Assembly: GCA_019115725.1 (NCBI GenBank)
Contig: DXCY01000093.1
Span: 1-22,420 of the forward strand
Direction: 5' to 3'
DNA from: Candidatus Luteimonas excrementigallinarum
Lineage (GTDB): Bacteria > Pseudomonadota > Gammaproteobacteria > Xanthomonadales > Xanthomonadaceae
Length of the DNA stretch: 22,420 nt
Shown here: in pieces, positions 7,068-15,437 of the stretch
Layout of the letters: each line of letters begins with the position of its first letter
How positions within the stretch are numbered: position 1 is the stretch's first letter
Translations under genes and position numbers: made by a program
Notes under the pieces: generated by a model
Told to the model about the DNA's origin: nothing
Seen by the model: only the letters and a program-made list of their open reading frames with translations
The model's database searches: none

Positions 7068-7609
7068 CCGTCCGGATTGCGGTCGATCATCCACAGCCCG
7101 GCCCAGAGCTTGAGGTCCAGCTCATAGCCTTCGGCGTGCCTGGCCATCAGCCACGCCGGGGCGTCGGCCCGCGGGATCGCGTGCACGATGATGTCTTCGC
7201 CACCCACCCCGCCGCCCGGGCCCACCTGGCGCAGGTCGCGGGCGCGCACCATCACGATCCGTTCGTTGCTCATGCCGGCGGTGGTGGGCCCGCCCACCAG
7301 CACCTCGATGCGGTCCGCTGCCCAGCCGGTTTCCTCCACCAGCTCGCGGTGGGCGGCCGCTTCGATCGTGTCTTCGTCGTGGTCGTCGCCTACCAGGCCG
7401 GCCGGCATTTCAATCGCCTTGCGGCCCAGTGCCTCGCGATGCTGCTCGACAAACAGCACCCGGTCATCCGGGGTGACGGCGATGACCTGTACGGCCAGGC
7501 CCTGGGCGCTGTGGGTGCGTTCGCACCATTCCCAGCGGCCGCGCTTGACCAGGCGCAGCCATTTGCCCGCGTGCAGCAGTTCGGTGTCCGGGGTGGGGGA
7601 GTCGCTCAT
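7055..7609 (-). CDS. NUDIX hydrolase (ADP-ribose pyrophosphatase-like)
   Basis: Likely hydrolyses a nucleoside diphosphate linked to another moiety, such as ADP-ribose. The 184-residue protein holds a Nudix box near 75-97: G-x5-D-x7-REL-x-EE-x-GW, ending 'HRELVEETGW'. The glutamate normally ending the first spacer is Asp here; the metal-binding REL-x-EE core is intact. Upstream 'FVEQHREALGRKAIEMPAGLVG' (read in two parts) resembles ADP-ribose pyrophosphatases, where the E-x-P-A-G element sits just before the box. The substrate is not proven. Its ATG overlaps the stop of the exonuclease gene by four bases (ATGA), indicating translational coupling as the last gene of a three-gene operon. Confidence 0.85.
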   Translation of the reverse strand: MSDSPTPDTELLHAGKWLRLVKRGRWEWCERTHSAQGLAVQVIAVTPDDRVLFVEQHREALGRKAIEMPAGLVGDDHDEDTIEAAAHRELVEETGWAADRIEVLVGGPTTAGMSNERIVMVRARDLRQVGPGGGVGGEDIIVHAIPRADAPAWLMARHAEGYELDLKLWAGLWMIDRNPDGSPV

Positions 7610-8544
7610 GGCCGGGTCTCCGTGACCGGGGTGAAGGGAAGGTTCGCGGCCTCGTGCAGGCGGCGCCGGGTGAGGGGGCCGAAGTCCATGGCCTCGCAGA
7701 ACGCGTGCAGTGCATCGGGCTCAGCCCGGCCGCGCGGGAAGGGCGCCACGGCGTCGCCCAGCGGGGCATCGCAGGCGATCGTGGCCAGCTGCCGGTACAG
7801 CAGGGCTTCTTCGCGGTGCGCACGCAGCCGTTCGGCCACCCGCGCCGCGCCGCGCAGGCGCAGGAACGGGATTTCATCGGTCCGCTCCAGCACCGCGTCC
7901 AAGGTGCCGAAGTGCGCCAGCAGGGCCGCCGCCGTGCGCGCGCCCACGCCGGGAACGCCGGGAATGTTGTCGACGCTGTCGCCGCTCAGCGCCAGGTAAT
8001 CCGCAATTTGCCCGGCGTGCACCCCGTGGCGGGCGTGGACCCCGTCCGGCCCCCAGCGCATTCCGCGGGCAAAATCCCACTGCTGGTCGCCCGGCTGCAG
8101 CAGTTGCGACAGATCCTTGTCGGCAGAAACGATCACGCCGCGATGGCCAAGCGCGCGGCCCTGCTGCAGGGCGCTGCCGATCAGGTCGTCGGCCTCGTAC
8201 TCGGCGTGACCCAGGGTGTTCAGTCCCAGCACCATGCACAACGCCCGGCAGTAGGCGAACTGGCGCTTGAGCGTGTCCGGGGCCGGCGGCCGGTTGGCCT
8301 TGTAGGCCGGATAGAGCGTGTTGCGGAAACAGCTGTCCAGCGCATCGTCGAAGGCGATCACGATGTGCCGCGGGCGCTCGCGTTCCAGCAGTTCCAGCAG
8401 GAAGCGGGCGAACCCGTGCACCGCATTGATCGGCCAGCCGTCGGTGTCGTGGACCTCGTCGGGCATCGAATGCCAGGCCCGGAATACGTACAGGCTGGCG
8501 TCCACCAGGTGCAGCGGCGGGTGGGCGGGGATGCCTGCGGTCAC
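7606..8544 (-). CDS. 5'-3' exonuclease / flap-endonuclease-like nuclease
   Basis: Member of the FEN family related to the nuclease domain of DNA polymerase I and to E. coli exonuclease IX-type proteins. The 312-residue protein shows the acidic metal-binding clusters: 'LVDASLYVFRAWH' (Asp15), 'AFDD' (64-67), 'YEADDLIG' (116-123) and 'VSADKDLSQLL' (139-149). The helix-3-turn-helix DNA-binding element is 'SGDSVDNIPGVPGVG' (187-201). No polymerase domain follows, so it is a stand-alone nuclease. The start is GTG at 8544, overlapping the upstream TGA by four bases (GTGA); the frame continues to 8754 but only into the nitroreductase gene. It probably acts in DNA repair or Okazaki-fragment processing. 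The link to its operon partners is unclear. Confidence 0.88.
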   Translation of the reverse strand: MTAGIPAHPPLHLVDASLYVFRAWHSMPDEVHDTDGWPINAVHGFARFLLELLERERPRHIVIAFDDALDSCFRNTLYPAYKANRPPAPDTLKRQFAYCRALCMVLGLNTLGHAEYEADDLIGSALQQGRALGHRGVIVSADKDLSQLLQPGDQQWDFARGMRWGPDGVHARHGVHAGQIADYLALSGDSVDNIPGVPGVGARTAAALLAHFGTLDAVLERTDEIPFLRLRGAARVAERLRAHREEALLYRQLATIACDAPLGDAVAPFPRGRAEPDALHAFCEAMDFGPLTRRRLHEAANLPFTPVTETRP

Positions 8545-9152
8545 GGCTGCCAGGCGGTGAGCAGATCGGCCGGGTCGGGCCGCTCGCGCTCGGGTGCGTC
8601 CTGGGTGGGCGTGCCGATGTGGATGAAGCCGGCGATCCGCTCCTGCGCCGTCAGTCCCAGGGTGGTGCAGACCCCGTCGTCGTAGGCCGGCCACCCGGTG
8701 AGCCACTGGGCACCGAAGCCTTCGGCCTGCGCGGCCAGCAGCAGCGAGAAGCACACGCAGCCCGCGGTCAGCAGGCGCTCCTGGGCCGGAATGCGGGTGT
8801 CCTCCTCGTCCAGTACCGCCACCACCGCAACCACCAGCGGTGCGTGGCAGAAGCGTTTGCGGTCCTTCTCGATTGTGGCCGGGGCGGCGTCGGGATTGGT
8901 GGCCAGGGCGATATCGGCCAGCTGGTTCCCCAGCGCCACGCGGGCCGGGCCCTCGATGGTGATGAAGCGGAAGGGCTCGCGACGACCGTGGTCGGGCACG
9001 CGTACCGCGGCGGTCAGCATCCGCAGCAGGGTGCTGCGGTCCGGGCCCGGGGCGGCCAGCTGCCGCGCGGGGACGGAACGGCGCGTTTCGAGCAGTTTGC
9101 GCGCGTGATCGGCGCCATCTGGGACAGGGTTCACAGACTCGGGGTTATTCAT
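8541..9152 (-). CDS. Nitroreductase family flavoprotein (YdjA-like)
   Basis: FMN-dependent oxidoreductase of the small nitroreductase group. The 203-residue protein begins the fold with 'LETRRSVPARQLAAPGPD' (22-39), where Arg-Arg-Ser contacts the FMN phosphate. It continues with 'AAVRVPDHGRREPFRF' and a mid-protein helix 'CFSLLLAAQAEGFGAQWLTG', then ends in 'GFIHIGTP', all typical of YdjA-like members. The natural substrate is unknown. The ATG at 9152 is preceded on the minus strand by TCCTGAATG, a weak ribosome-binding site. It is the first gene of a three-gene unit joined by 4-nt overlaps and diverges from the DUF1631 genes, only 59 bases away. Confidence 0.85.
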   Translation of the reverse strand: MNNPESVNPVPDGADHARKLLETRRSVPARQLAAPGPDRSTLLRMLTAAVRVPDHGRREPFRFITIEGPARVALGNQLADIALATNPDAAPATIEKDRKRFCHAPLVVAVVAVLDEEDTRIPAQERLLTAGCVCFSLLLAAQAEGFGAQWLTGWPAYDDGVCTTLGLTAQERIAGFIHIGTPTQDAPERERPDPADLLTAWQP

Positions 9153-9211
9153 TCAGGATGGTATACAACTGCGGCACGCAGACCGTGCCTTTCCCCCTGA
9201 TTGTGACCCGA

Positions 9212-11611
9212 ATGCCGTCCAGAGACGACATCGCCGACAGACCACACCTGCGCACCGCATCTTCCGGAAGCCGGGATGCCGAGCGGATCCTCGAGCGTCT
9301 CAAGCGTGAGGCGGTGACTGAACTGGTGGGCGTGCTGTCCGGATTCTGGAGCGCGATCGAGGAGCAGGCCCGGCTGGCGGCGTTGGCCGGGCACAACTTC
9401 AGCGCGGCGCAGGAAGACCGGGTGGCGGTCGTGGCGCTCAGCCACCGCGCGCTGGAGCTGGCCACGCGCTACCGCGAAGCGATCGAGGCGGCGTTCGAGT
9501 TCTGGCGCGAGCCCTCCGCCGAGCCCGAGCGCGACCAGGCCCTGGAGCTGATGTCCGAGGGCGAGCTGGAAACCCATCTGGCCGGGCAGCAGATCGTGGA
9601 GCTGCTCGAGCACCAGTTCCTGCATCCGCTGGCGCAGCTGGATGAACGGCTGGAAGCACTGGCGGCGAGCATTGGCATTGAGGGGCAGCCTCGCAACCCG
9701 CTGCGCCCCGAGGTGGCGGTTTCGGCCTTCGTCGAGCTGTTCGACGAGGACGATCTGACCCCCGGGCTGCGGACCATGGTGTTCCAGCAGTTCGACAAGC
9801 GCCTGCCCAAGGTGCTGGGCGAGGTCTATGTGATGGCCAACCGCACCCTGGCCGAAGCCGAGTACGGCGGCCAGGGCGCGTCCACGCAGTCGGCGCGCAG
9901 CTATCCGTTTGGGCGCAGTGGCAGTGGTCAGGGACAGGGTTCCCAGGTGGCGGAAGCGCCCGGCGCCTGGGTGCCCGAAGGCGGGGTGGTGGAATCCATT
10001 GCCGCGGCCGGTCGCGAGGGCCAGTCCGGTGGTGGCATTGCCGGGATGGTGGGAGCCGGGACTGTGGGAGGGGCGGGTTTCCTCCCGCCCGGAGGCGCGC
10101 CCGAAGCCGGCCAGCCGCTGCGTTACCGCGATATCGTGCGCGAGCAGCTGCGCGCCTGGCGTGCCAGCGGCGGTTTGCACGCGGTGCCGGCCGAGGACGG
10201 CGACAGCGTGGCGGACGAAGCCGGGGCAGTGGCCGAGGCCGCTGCGGAAGCCGCGCGCCAGGTGCTGGACACCGAAGACATGCTCAGCGTGGCCTCGCTG
10301 CTGCAGGGCGAGGATCCCGCGCCCTATGCGCGGGTGCTGGCCGGCGAAGACAAGCGCGCGCTGGCCGATGTGATCCGCGCCGAGATCCTGGGCGGCGTGC
10401 GCCAGCTCGGGTTCGACCCCGGGACCACCCGGTTCGCGGCCGACGAAGAGGACGCGATCGACCTGGTGGGTATCCTGTTCCAGTCGCTGTGCGAGGCCAA
10501 CGACCTGCTGCGTCGGGCCCAGTCGATGTACGGGCGGCTGGTGGTGCCCTACGTGAAGGTGGCGCTGACCGACGATTCCATGTTCAACCGCCGCAGCCAT
10601 CCGGCCCGGCGCCTGCTGGACGCCCTGACCGAGGCCTGTGACGGCAACGCCGGACAGAGCCCGCAGGACCGGGAAACCCTGGACCGGGCCGAGCACGCGG
10701 TGGACCGGGTGGTGGAGGAGTATGGCGACGACCAGGCGATCTTCGAACTGGCCGCGAGCGAGCTGCGCGACCAGCTCGATCAGCAGCGCCGCCGCTCCGG
10801 CGTGGCGGAAAAACGCGTGGCCGAAGCCATCCACGGCCGCGAGCGGCTGCAGGCCGCGCGACGCAATGCCGACAGCCTGGTGGCTTCGCGCCTGGCCGGT
10901 CGCCCGCTGACCCAGCCCATCGCCCATTTCATCGATGACCACTGGCGCCACTATCTGACCCAGACCTGGCTGCGCGAGGGCCCGGATTCCGAGCGCCATC
11001 GCCGTGCCATCGGCCTGGGTGACGCCATGGTGCAGGTGGATGCCGATGCCGCCCAGGTCCGCGGCGCCGCCGTGGCAGACCAGCTGCTGGCGCTGCAGGC
11101 AGGGCTGGGCGAGTGCTACACCAGCTGCGGGCTGGATGCCGGAGCAGCCCGGGAAGCGGTGGCGCGCATCATTTCCGCGCTGGCCATGCCCGACACGCCG
11201 CGTGCGGTGCATGCGCCCCAGGGCGAATCCGTGGATGAGGCCGGCGACGAAGAGGGCGGGATCCCCCTGCGTCTGGCAGGTGGGCTCGACAGCGTGCAGC
11301 ACGACCCGGCGGTGGCTGCACGCATGCGCCGCCTCCGGGTTGGGCAGGGCCTGCGGCTGGTGGATCGCCATGGGCGTGAATCGGCCGCGCGGATTGCATG
11401 GATCAGCCCGCTCACCTCGCGCTTCCTGATCGTCAACCGCCGCGGCGTGCGCCAGATGGTGGTCTCGCCCGAGGAACTGGCGGTGCTGGTGGCCAACGGC
11501 CGGGCAGTGGTGCGCTCGGTGGACGCGCCTTTCGACGAGGCGATGAAGCAGCTCTGGCAGCGCCTGAACCAGCCGCCCGCGCCGCCGCTTCGGGCCGTCA
11601 ACGACGACTGA
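9212..11611 (+). CDS. DUF1631 family protein, first of two tandem paralogs
   Basis: The 799-residue protein has no signal peptide or membrane span, so it is probably cytoplasmic. It is alpha-helical and acidic over most of its length. A Gly/Ser/Pro-rich linker lies around residues 230-305. The best-conserved block is near 570-650 ('FIDDHWRHYLTQTWLREGPD', then 'SERHRRAIGLGDAMVQVD'). The C-terminal 100 residues look like a small beta-rich domain ('RVGQGLRLVDRHGRESAARI', 'SRFLIVNRRGVRQMVVSPEE'). This matches DUF1631, a family once mis-annotated as thymidine phosphorylase, with no settled function. I chose ATG 9212 (MPSRDDIADRP); an in-frame ATG at 9158 would add 18 unlike residues and is the alternative. 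Its neighbour at 11731 is a diverged copy. A REP-like hairpin lies in the linker. Confidence 0.8.
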   Translation: MPSRDDIADRPHLRTASSGSRDAERILERLKREAVTELVGVLSGFWSAIEEQARLAALAGHNFSAAQEDRVAVVALSHRALELATRYREAIEAAFEFWREPSAEPERDQALELMSEGELETHLAGQQIVELLEHQFLHPLAQLDERLEALAASIGIEGQPRNPLRPEVAVSAFVELFDEDDLTPGLRTMVFQQFDKRLPKVLGEVYVMANRTLAEAEYGGQGASTQSARSYPFGRSGSGQGQGSQVAEAPGAWVPEGGVVESIAAAGREGQSGGGIAGMVGAGTVGGAGFLPPGGAPEAGQPLRYRDIVREQLRAWRASGGLHAVPAEDGDSVADEAGAVAEAAAEAARQVLDTEDMLSVASLLQGEDPAPYARVLAGEDKRALADVIRAEILGGVRQLGFDPGTTRFAADEEDAIDLVGILFQSLCEANDLLRRAQSMYGRLVVPYVKVALTDDSMFNRRSHPARRLLDALTEACDGNAGQSPQDRETLDRAEHAVDRVVEEYGDDQAIFELAASELRDQLDQQRRRSGVAEKRVAEAIHGRERLQAARRNADSLVASRLAGRPLTQPIAHFIDDHWRHYLTQTWLREGPDSERHRRAIGLGDAMVQVDADAAQVRGAAVADQLLALQAGLGECYTSCGLDAGAAREAVARIISALAMPDTPRAVHAPQGESVDEAGDEEGGIPLRLAGGLDSVQHDPAVAARMRRLRVGQGLRLVDRHGRESAARIAWISPLTSRFLIVNRRGVRQMVVSPEELAVLVANGRAVVRSVDAPFDEAMKQLWQRLNQPPAPPLRAVNDD
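10062..10092. repeat. REP-like hairpin element inside the DUF1631 reading frame
   Basis: The sequence ctgtgggaggggcgggtttc followed by ctcccgcccgg reads as a TGTGGGAG-headed palindromic element. GGGCGGG (10071-10077) and CCCGCCC (10084-10090) form a 7-bp stem with a 6-nt loop. Elements beginning TGTGGGAG with a GC palindrome are common extragenic repeats in Pseudomonas and some Xanthomonadaceae. Here it is translated in frame as Gly/Val/Pro-rich linker, and the paralog downstream lacks it. Confidence 0.45.
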
Positions 11612-11656
11612 TTGCGCTGCGCGGTCGCCCGCCCCCTTCCTTACACGCACGTCGCG

Positions 11657-11693
11657 TAAAATGAGATGCCTGTCACGGACTGCTGTGTCCGTG
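11657..11693 (+). promoter_or_regulatory. Possible -10 box and 5' hairpin before the second DUF1631 gene
   Basis: TAAAAT (11657-11662) resembles a -10 element, without a good -35. Transcription from it would begin near 11669, and the RNA would then start with a perfect hairpin, CACGGAC (11674-11680) and GTCCGTG (11687-11693) with a 6-nt loop. No T tract follows, so this is a leader stem or an operator-like repeat rather than a terminator. Confidence 0.35.
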
Positions 11694-11730
11694 GAACGGA
11701 TAGCGGAGTGAATCAGTGGAAAGGGATGCC

Positions 11731-13866
11731 ATGGTCGGTCGCCAGCCGGGCAGGGACAGACGCAGTGATGGGCCGGACAGTGTGCATGCCCAGCTGCTGG
11801 ACTCGCTGGAGGCGGGGGTCGTGGCCCAGCTGGTGCCGCTGCTGCTGGTCTGCGTGCAGGCTGAAAAGGCCGCGCTGTCCTCGCGTCTGCAGGGCGAGGC
11901 ACCTCTCCATGACGGCCCGGAAGACCTGGCCAACCTGAACATCATCGCCGGCCAGATCATTGCCTACGAGCGCCGCTGGCGGTCGCATTTCCACCGCGCC
12001 CTGGTCAGCTGGCCAGACCCACCGCGGGTGGAAATGCACGACGCCTTCAGTCTGGTTTCGGATGCGGAACTGCAGGCGCAGCTGATCGGACAGCCTGTGG
12101 TGGAGGCGCTGGAACATCGCCACGTCGACGTGCTGGACACCATCGACAGCCGGCTGTGGTCGCTGGCCGCGATGATGGGCGGCAAGGTCCGCCCCGCCAA
12201 CCCGTTTTCCCCGCAGCACCTGGTAGACAGCTTTCTGCACGCCTTTACCCCGGCCGATTGCGGGCTCCGGCTGCGCGGCGCACTGCTGCGGCATTTCGAG
12301 CGCCGCGCCGGCGAGCGCCTGGTCGAGGTCTATGCGTGGTGCAACCGCCAGCTGTCCGATGCGGGCCACGCGCTGCCCGGGGCCGGAGATTACGCCACGC
12401 TTGCGGCCACCATGGTCAGCGCCCGGCCCGGGGAGCCGGCGCTGGGGTGGGATGCCGCGGAAAGACGGGCGCCGGAGGCGGGCAGCCAGGCTGCCGGATC
12501 CGCTGCCGCAGCGCCGGTGGCCACGGACGCGGTGCGCGGCAATGCGCTCAGGCATCGCCTTCGCTTGCTGCGCGAAGCGCGCGCGCCGGAGCACACCGCC
12601 GTGCGCAGCATGAAGCCTGAGGAATTCCTCGCCGTGCTGTCGCTGCTGCAGGGCGAGCCGGCGTTCGCGGTGGATCCGGCGACCGGATACCCGCGGACAA
12701 TCCGCAGTGGACTGGAACGGGTCGCCGGCAGCATCGGCATTGATCGCGCCACCGCGGTGCCTTCGGCAGCCCAGGAGGATGCGATCGAACTGGTCGGCCG
12801 GTTGTTCGACCAGCTTGCTGCACGTCACCAGCTCTCACCGGCTGCACAGGAATCACTGGCCAGGCTGGCCTTGCCTTGCCTGCAACGGGCCCTGGCCGAT
12901 CCGGCCCTGTTTGAAGCCGACCCGCAGCCTGCCGCGATGCGGCTGCTCTCTTTGCTGGTGGAGCTGTGGGACGCCAACGCCCGTTCGGGTGAGCACGAGA
13001 CAGCCCTGCACGACCTCGCCGACCAGGCGGCGAATGAGCTGGTTGCTGCTGACCATGGGGATGGCCGCGCGGCCGCGCAGGTGCTGGCGCGGCTGGAGGC
13101 TGCGCTGGAGCCCCTGCAGCGTCGCGCCGCGGTCAGCGAGCGGCGGGCTTGGCAGACGGCGGAGGGACGGGAGCGGCTGGAGGCTGCGCGCCAGCAGGCG
13201 GATCGTGAACTGGCTTCGCGCCTGCAGGCCCGGTCGTTGCTACCGGCCGTGGCCGCCTTCCTTGACGAATACTGGCGCCAGTCGCTGGTGCAGGCGTGGC
13301 TTCGGAGCGGCCCGGAATCGGAGCGCTATGCCGCCGCCCTGGCGCTCGGCGACGGTCTGGTGCAGCTGGACACCCTTGCCGCCCAGGCGCAGGGCGCCCA
13401 GGTGGCCGCCAGCCTGCTGGAACTGCAGCAGGCGCTGCTGGACTGCTACGGCGCCTTTGGCATGGGTCCGGCGGAGGCTGCCGGGCAGGTGGCGACGCTG
13501 GTGACGGGTCTGGCCCGCCCGGACGCGCCGCGCCAGCAGCATGACTTCACGCCACTGGCCCCGGCGCTGGCCGAAGGCGCGGCATCCGGGGCCGGATCCA
13601 CGATGGAGCAGCTTCCACCGGGCACCGGCCTGGTGCGGATGACCCCGGGCGAGCCGCCGCTGCGGTTGCGTCTGGCCTGGCGCAGCCCGCTGACCGGTGC
13701 GGTCCTGCTGGTAGCCCCGCAGGGCACCCGTGAATTGTTGCTGCCCGCATCCGAACTGACCCGCATGCTGGCCGATGGCCATCTGCTGCCGCGCCCGGTG
13801 GAAGGCCCGGTGGAAGCCGCGCTGCGCCACATCGAGGCGGTGCTTGCCGGTCCGGCGGCCGGCTGA
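11731..13866 (+). CDS. DUF1631 family protein, second tandem paralog
   Basis: The 711-residue soluble protein is collinear with the gene upstream. The clearest match is around residues 508-600 ('FLDEYWRQSLVQAWLRSGPE', then 'SERYAAALALGDGLVQLDTL'), followed by a C-terminal beta-rich segment ('RLAWRSPLTGAVLLVAPQGT', 'RELLLPASELTRML'). In the matched block the two share roughly half their residues; the N-terminal halves are far more diverged. It is about 90 residues shorter, mainly in the central linker, and lacks the REP-like insert. I chose ATG 11731 because GGAAAGGG lies 5 bases before it; a GTG at 11716 is in frame but precedes that site. It follows the first paralog by 119 bases. Function unknown; the pair may form a complex or have split roles. 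Confidence 0.8.
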   Translation: MVGRQPGRDRRSDGPDSVHAQLLDSLEAGVVAQLVPLLLVCVQAEKAALSSRLQGEAPLHDGPEDLANLNIIAGQIIAYERRWRSHFHRALVSWPDPPRVEMHDAFSLVSDAELQAQLIGQPVVEALEHRHVDVLDTIDSRLWSLAAMMGGKVRPANPFSPQHLVDSFLHAFTPADCGLRLRGALLRHFERRAGERLVEVYAWCNRQLSDAGHALPGAGDYATLAATMVSARPGEPALGWDAAERRAPEAGSQAAGSAAAAPVATDAVRGNALRHRLRLLREARAPEHTAVRSMKPEEFLAVLSLLQGEPAFAVDPATGYPRTIRSGLERVAGSIGIDRATAVPSAAQEDAIELVGRLFDQLAARHQLSPAAQESLARLALPCLQRALADPALFEADPQPAAMRLLSLLVELWDANARSGEHETALHDLADQAANELVAADHGDGRAAAQVLARLEAALEPLQRRAAVSERRAWQTAEGRERLEAARQQADRELASRLQARSLLPAVAAFLDEYWRQSLVQAWLRSGPESERYAAALALGDGLVQLDTLAAQAQGAQVAASLLELQQALLDCYGAFGMGPAEAAGQVATLVTGLARPDAPRQQHDFTPLAPALAEGAASGAGSTMEQLPPGTGLVRMTPGEPPLRLRLAWRSPLTGAVLLVAPQGTRELLLPASELTRMLADGHLLPRPVEGPVEAALRHIEAVLAGPAAG

Positions 13867-13905
13867 TTCGCGCTAGGATGCGTGATGAAGGACAGGGAGG
13901 CGGAG

Positions 13906-15003
13906 ATGGCGCTGAATATCGGTATCGCAGGTGAGACGGTCCAGGGGGAGCGGCGCGTTGCCATCACTCCTGAAACCTGTCGCAAGCTCGTTGCGCAGGG
14001 GGCACGCCTGCAGGTGGAGCGGGGAGCCGGTGCCGGCGCTCACTTCCCCGACCAGGCCTATGCCGATGCGGGCGCCACGCTGGTGGACTCCGCCGCGGCG
14101 GCCGTGGCCGATGCCGACCTGGTGCTGTGCGTGCAGCCCCCGGCAGCGGAGGCGCTTGCCGGGCTGAAGCAGGGCGCGGTACTGGTGGGCATCCTGCAGC
14201 CGCAGGCCGACCCGGCCCGGGCCGATGCGCTGGCCGCGCGCGGCGTGGTTGCTTTCCCGCTCGAGCGCCTGCCGCGCACCACCCGTGCCCAGGCCATGGA
14301 TGTGCTGAGTTCCCAGGCCGGCATGGCCGGCTACAAGGCAGTGCTTGCCGCCGCGTGGCTGGCGCCGCGCTTCTTCCCCATGCTCACCACGGCGGCGGGC
14401 ACCATCCGGCCGTCGAAGGTGCTGGTGATCGGCGCCGGGGTGGCCGGCCTGCAGGCGATCGCTACCGCACGCCGGCTGGGCGCCCAGGTGGAGGGCTTCG
14501 ACGTGCGCCCGGAAACCCGCGAGCAGATCGAATCACTGGGTGGGCGTTTTCTTGACCTGGGCGTCAGCGCGGCGGGTGAAGGCGGCTATGCGCGCCAGCT
14601 CAGTGCCGAGGAGAGTGCCGAACAGCAGCGGCGCCTGGGCGAGCACCTGAAGAATATCGATGTGATCGTATGCACCGCAGCGGTGCCTGGGCGGCCGGCG
14701 CCGAAGATCATCACCGCGCAGATGGTCCAGGGCATGAAGCCCGGGACGGTGGTGATGGACCTGGCGGCCGAATCCGGCGGCAACTGCGAGCTCACCCGCC
14801 CGGGCGACACCGTGGTCCATGATGGGGTGACGGTGGCCGGCCCCCTGAATCTGGCCAGCGAGGGCGCCCAGCACGCCAGCGAAATGTACGCGCGCAACGT
14901 GTTCAATTTCGTGCAGCTGCTGATCACCGACGGCGCGCTCGCCTTCGACTGGGACGACGAGCTGCTGGCCAACACCGTCTGGCCCCCCAGGCCTGCCGCG
15001 TAG
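13906..15003 (+). CDS. pntAA: NAD(P) transhydrogenase subunit alpha, part 1 (PntAA, NAD-binding domain I)
   Basis: Soluble domain I of the proton-translocating transhydrogenase, which transfers hydride from NADH to NADP+ at the inner membrane using proton-motive force. The 365-residue protein ends before the membrane helices fused to this domain in E. coli PntA, so this is the three-subunit type known from Rhodospirillum rubrum. Features: N-terminal 'GERRVAITPETCRKL' (14-28), the RQD-loop region 'RAQAMDVLSSQAGMAGY' (127-143), the Rossmann motif VIGAGVAGLQAIATARRLGA (174-193) with acidic Asp199 in 'GFDVR', and 'DLAAESGGNCELT'. ATG 13906 follows GGGAGG; upstream ATGs at 13882/13885 lack a good site. 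It is 39 bases after the DUF1631 gene and 1.7 kb from pntAB. Confidence 0.93.
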   Translation: MALNIGIAGETVQGERRVAITPETCRKLVAQGARLQVERGAGAGAHFPDQAYADAGATLVDSAAAAVADADLVLCVQPPAAEALAGLKQGAVLVGILQPQADPARADALAARGVVAFPLERLPRTTRAQAMDVLSSQAGMAGYKAVLAAAWLAPRFFPMLTTAAGTIRPSKVLVIGAGVAGLQAIATARRLGAQVEGFDVRPETREQIESLGGRFLDLGVSAAGEGGYARQLSAEESAEQQRRLGEHLKNIDVIVCTAAVPGRPAPKIITAQMVQGMKPGTVVMDLAAESGGNCELTRPGDTVVHDGVTVAGPLNLASEGAQHASEMYARNVFNFVQLLITDGALAFDWDDELLANTVWPPRPAA

Positions 15004-15013
15004 GAGCGGTCAA

Positions 15014-15433
15014 TCAGCGGCGGGGCGGGTTCTGTTCCAGCCAGTCACGGCGCTGATCGGGGGTCATTTCCTTCCAGCGCTCGTGCAGGGCGCGGCGTTC
15101 CTGTTCCGGCATCGTGCGCATCCGCTGGTAGAGGGCGCGGGCCTCCTCGCGCTTTTCCGGGCTCATGTCGCGCCAGCGTTTCATCCCGTGATGGGCGCGC
15201 TGGCGTTCCTCCGGGGACATCTGCTGCCAGCGTTCGGCGTGGCGCAGCATGCGCGCGCGCTGTTCGGGCGCGTCGTTCCAGCGGTCACGCACGGTGGCGA
15301 TCAGGGCTTCGCGCTGCTGGCCGCTGAGCTGGTCCCATTCGGGGAGCTGGGGTGCGGTGGTTTGCGCCAGGGCCGGGCCGGACAGGCCGGCCAGCATCAG
15401 GGCGAGTGCCACGGCAAGGGGGGGGATACGCAT
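15014..15433 (-). CDS. DUF3106 family exported protein
   Basis: The 139-residue protein has a Sec signal peptide (1-23, hydrophobic core 'LAVALALMLAGLSG', likely cut after PALA). The mature part is highly charged and helical, built of repeats of about 20 residues with a recurring 'W-x5-MSPEER/K' pattern: 'RWQQMSPEERQRAHHGMKRW', 'RDMSPEKREEARALYQRM', 'WKEMTPDQRRDW'. This matches DUF3106, periplasmic proteins of unknown function usually encoded after an ECF sigma factor and a DUF3619 protein, as here. The ATG at 15433 lies 4 bases after the DUF3619 stop, so co-translation is likely. Its stop lies 10 bases from that of pntAA, which converges on it. A role in a cell-envelope stress response is only an inference from context. 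Confidence 0.8.
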   Translation of the reverse strand: MRIPPLAVALALMLAGLSGPALAQTTAPQLPEWDQLSGQQREALIATVRDRWNDAPEQRARMLRHAERWQQMSPEERQRAHHGMKRWRDMSPEKREEARALYQRMRTMPEQERRALHERWKEMTPDQRRDWLEQNPPRR

Positions 15434-15437
15434 GGGT

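Noticed and set aside
9149..11902. Open frame of 917 codons on the minus strand opposite the first DUF1631 gene
   Set aside because: It is His/Gln/Arg/Gly-rich with no domain, spans the intergenic gaps on both sides, and mirrors the coding frame of the plus-strand gene, as expected in high-GC DNA.
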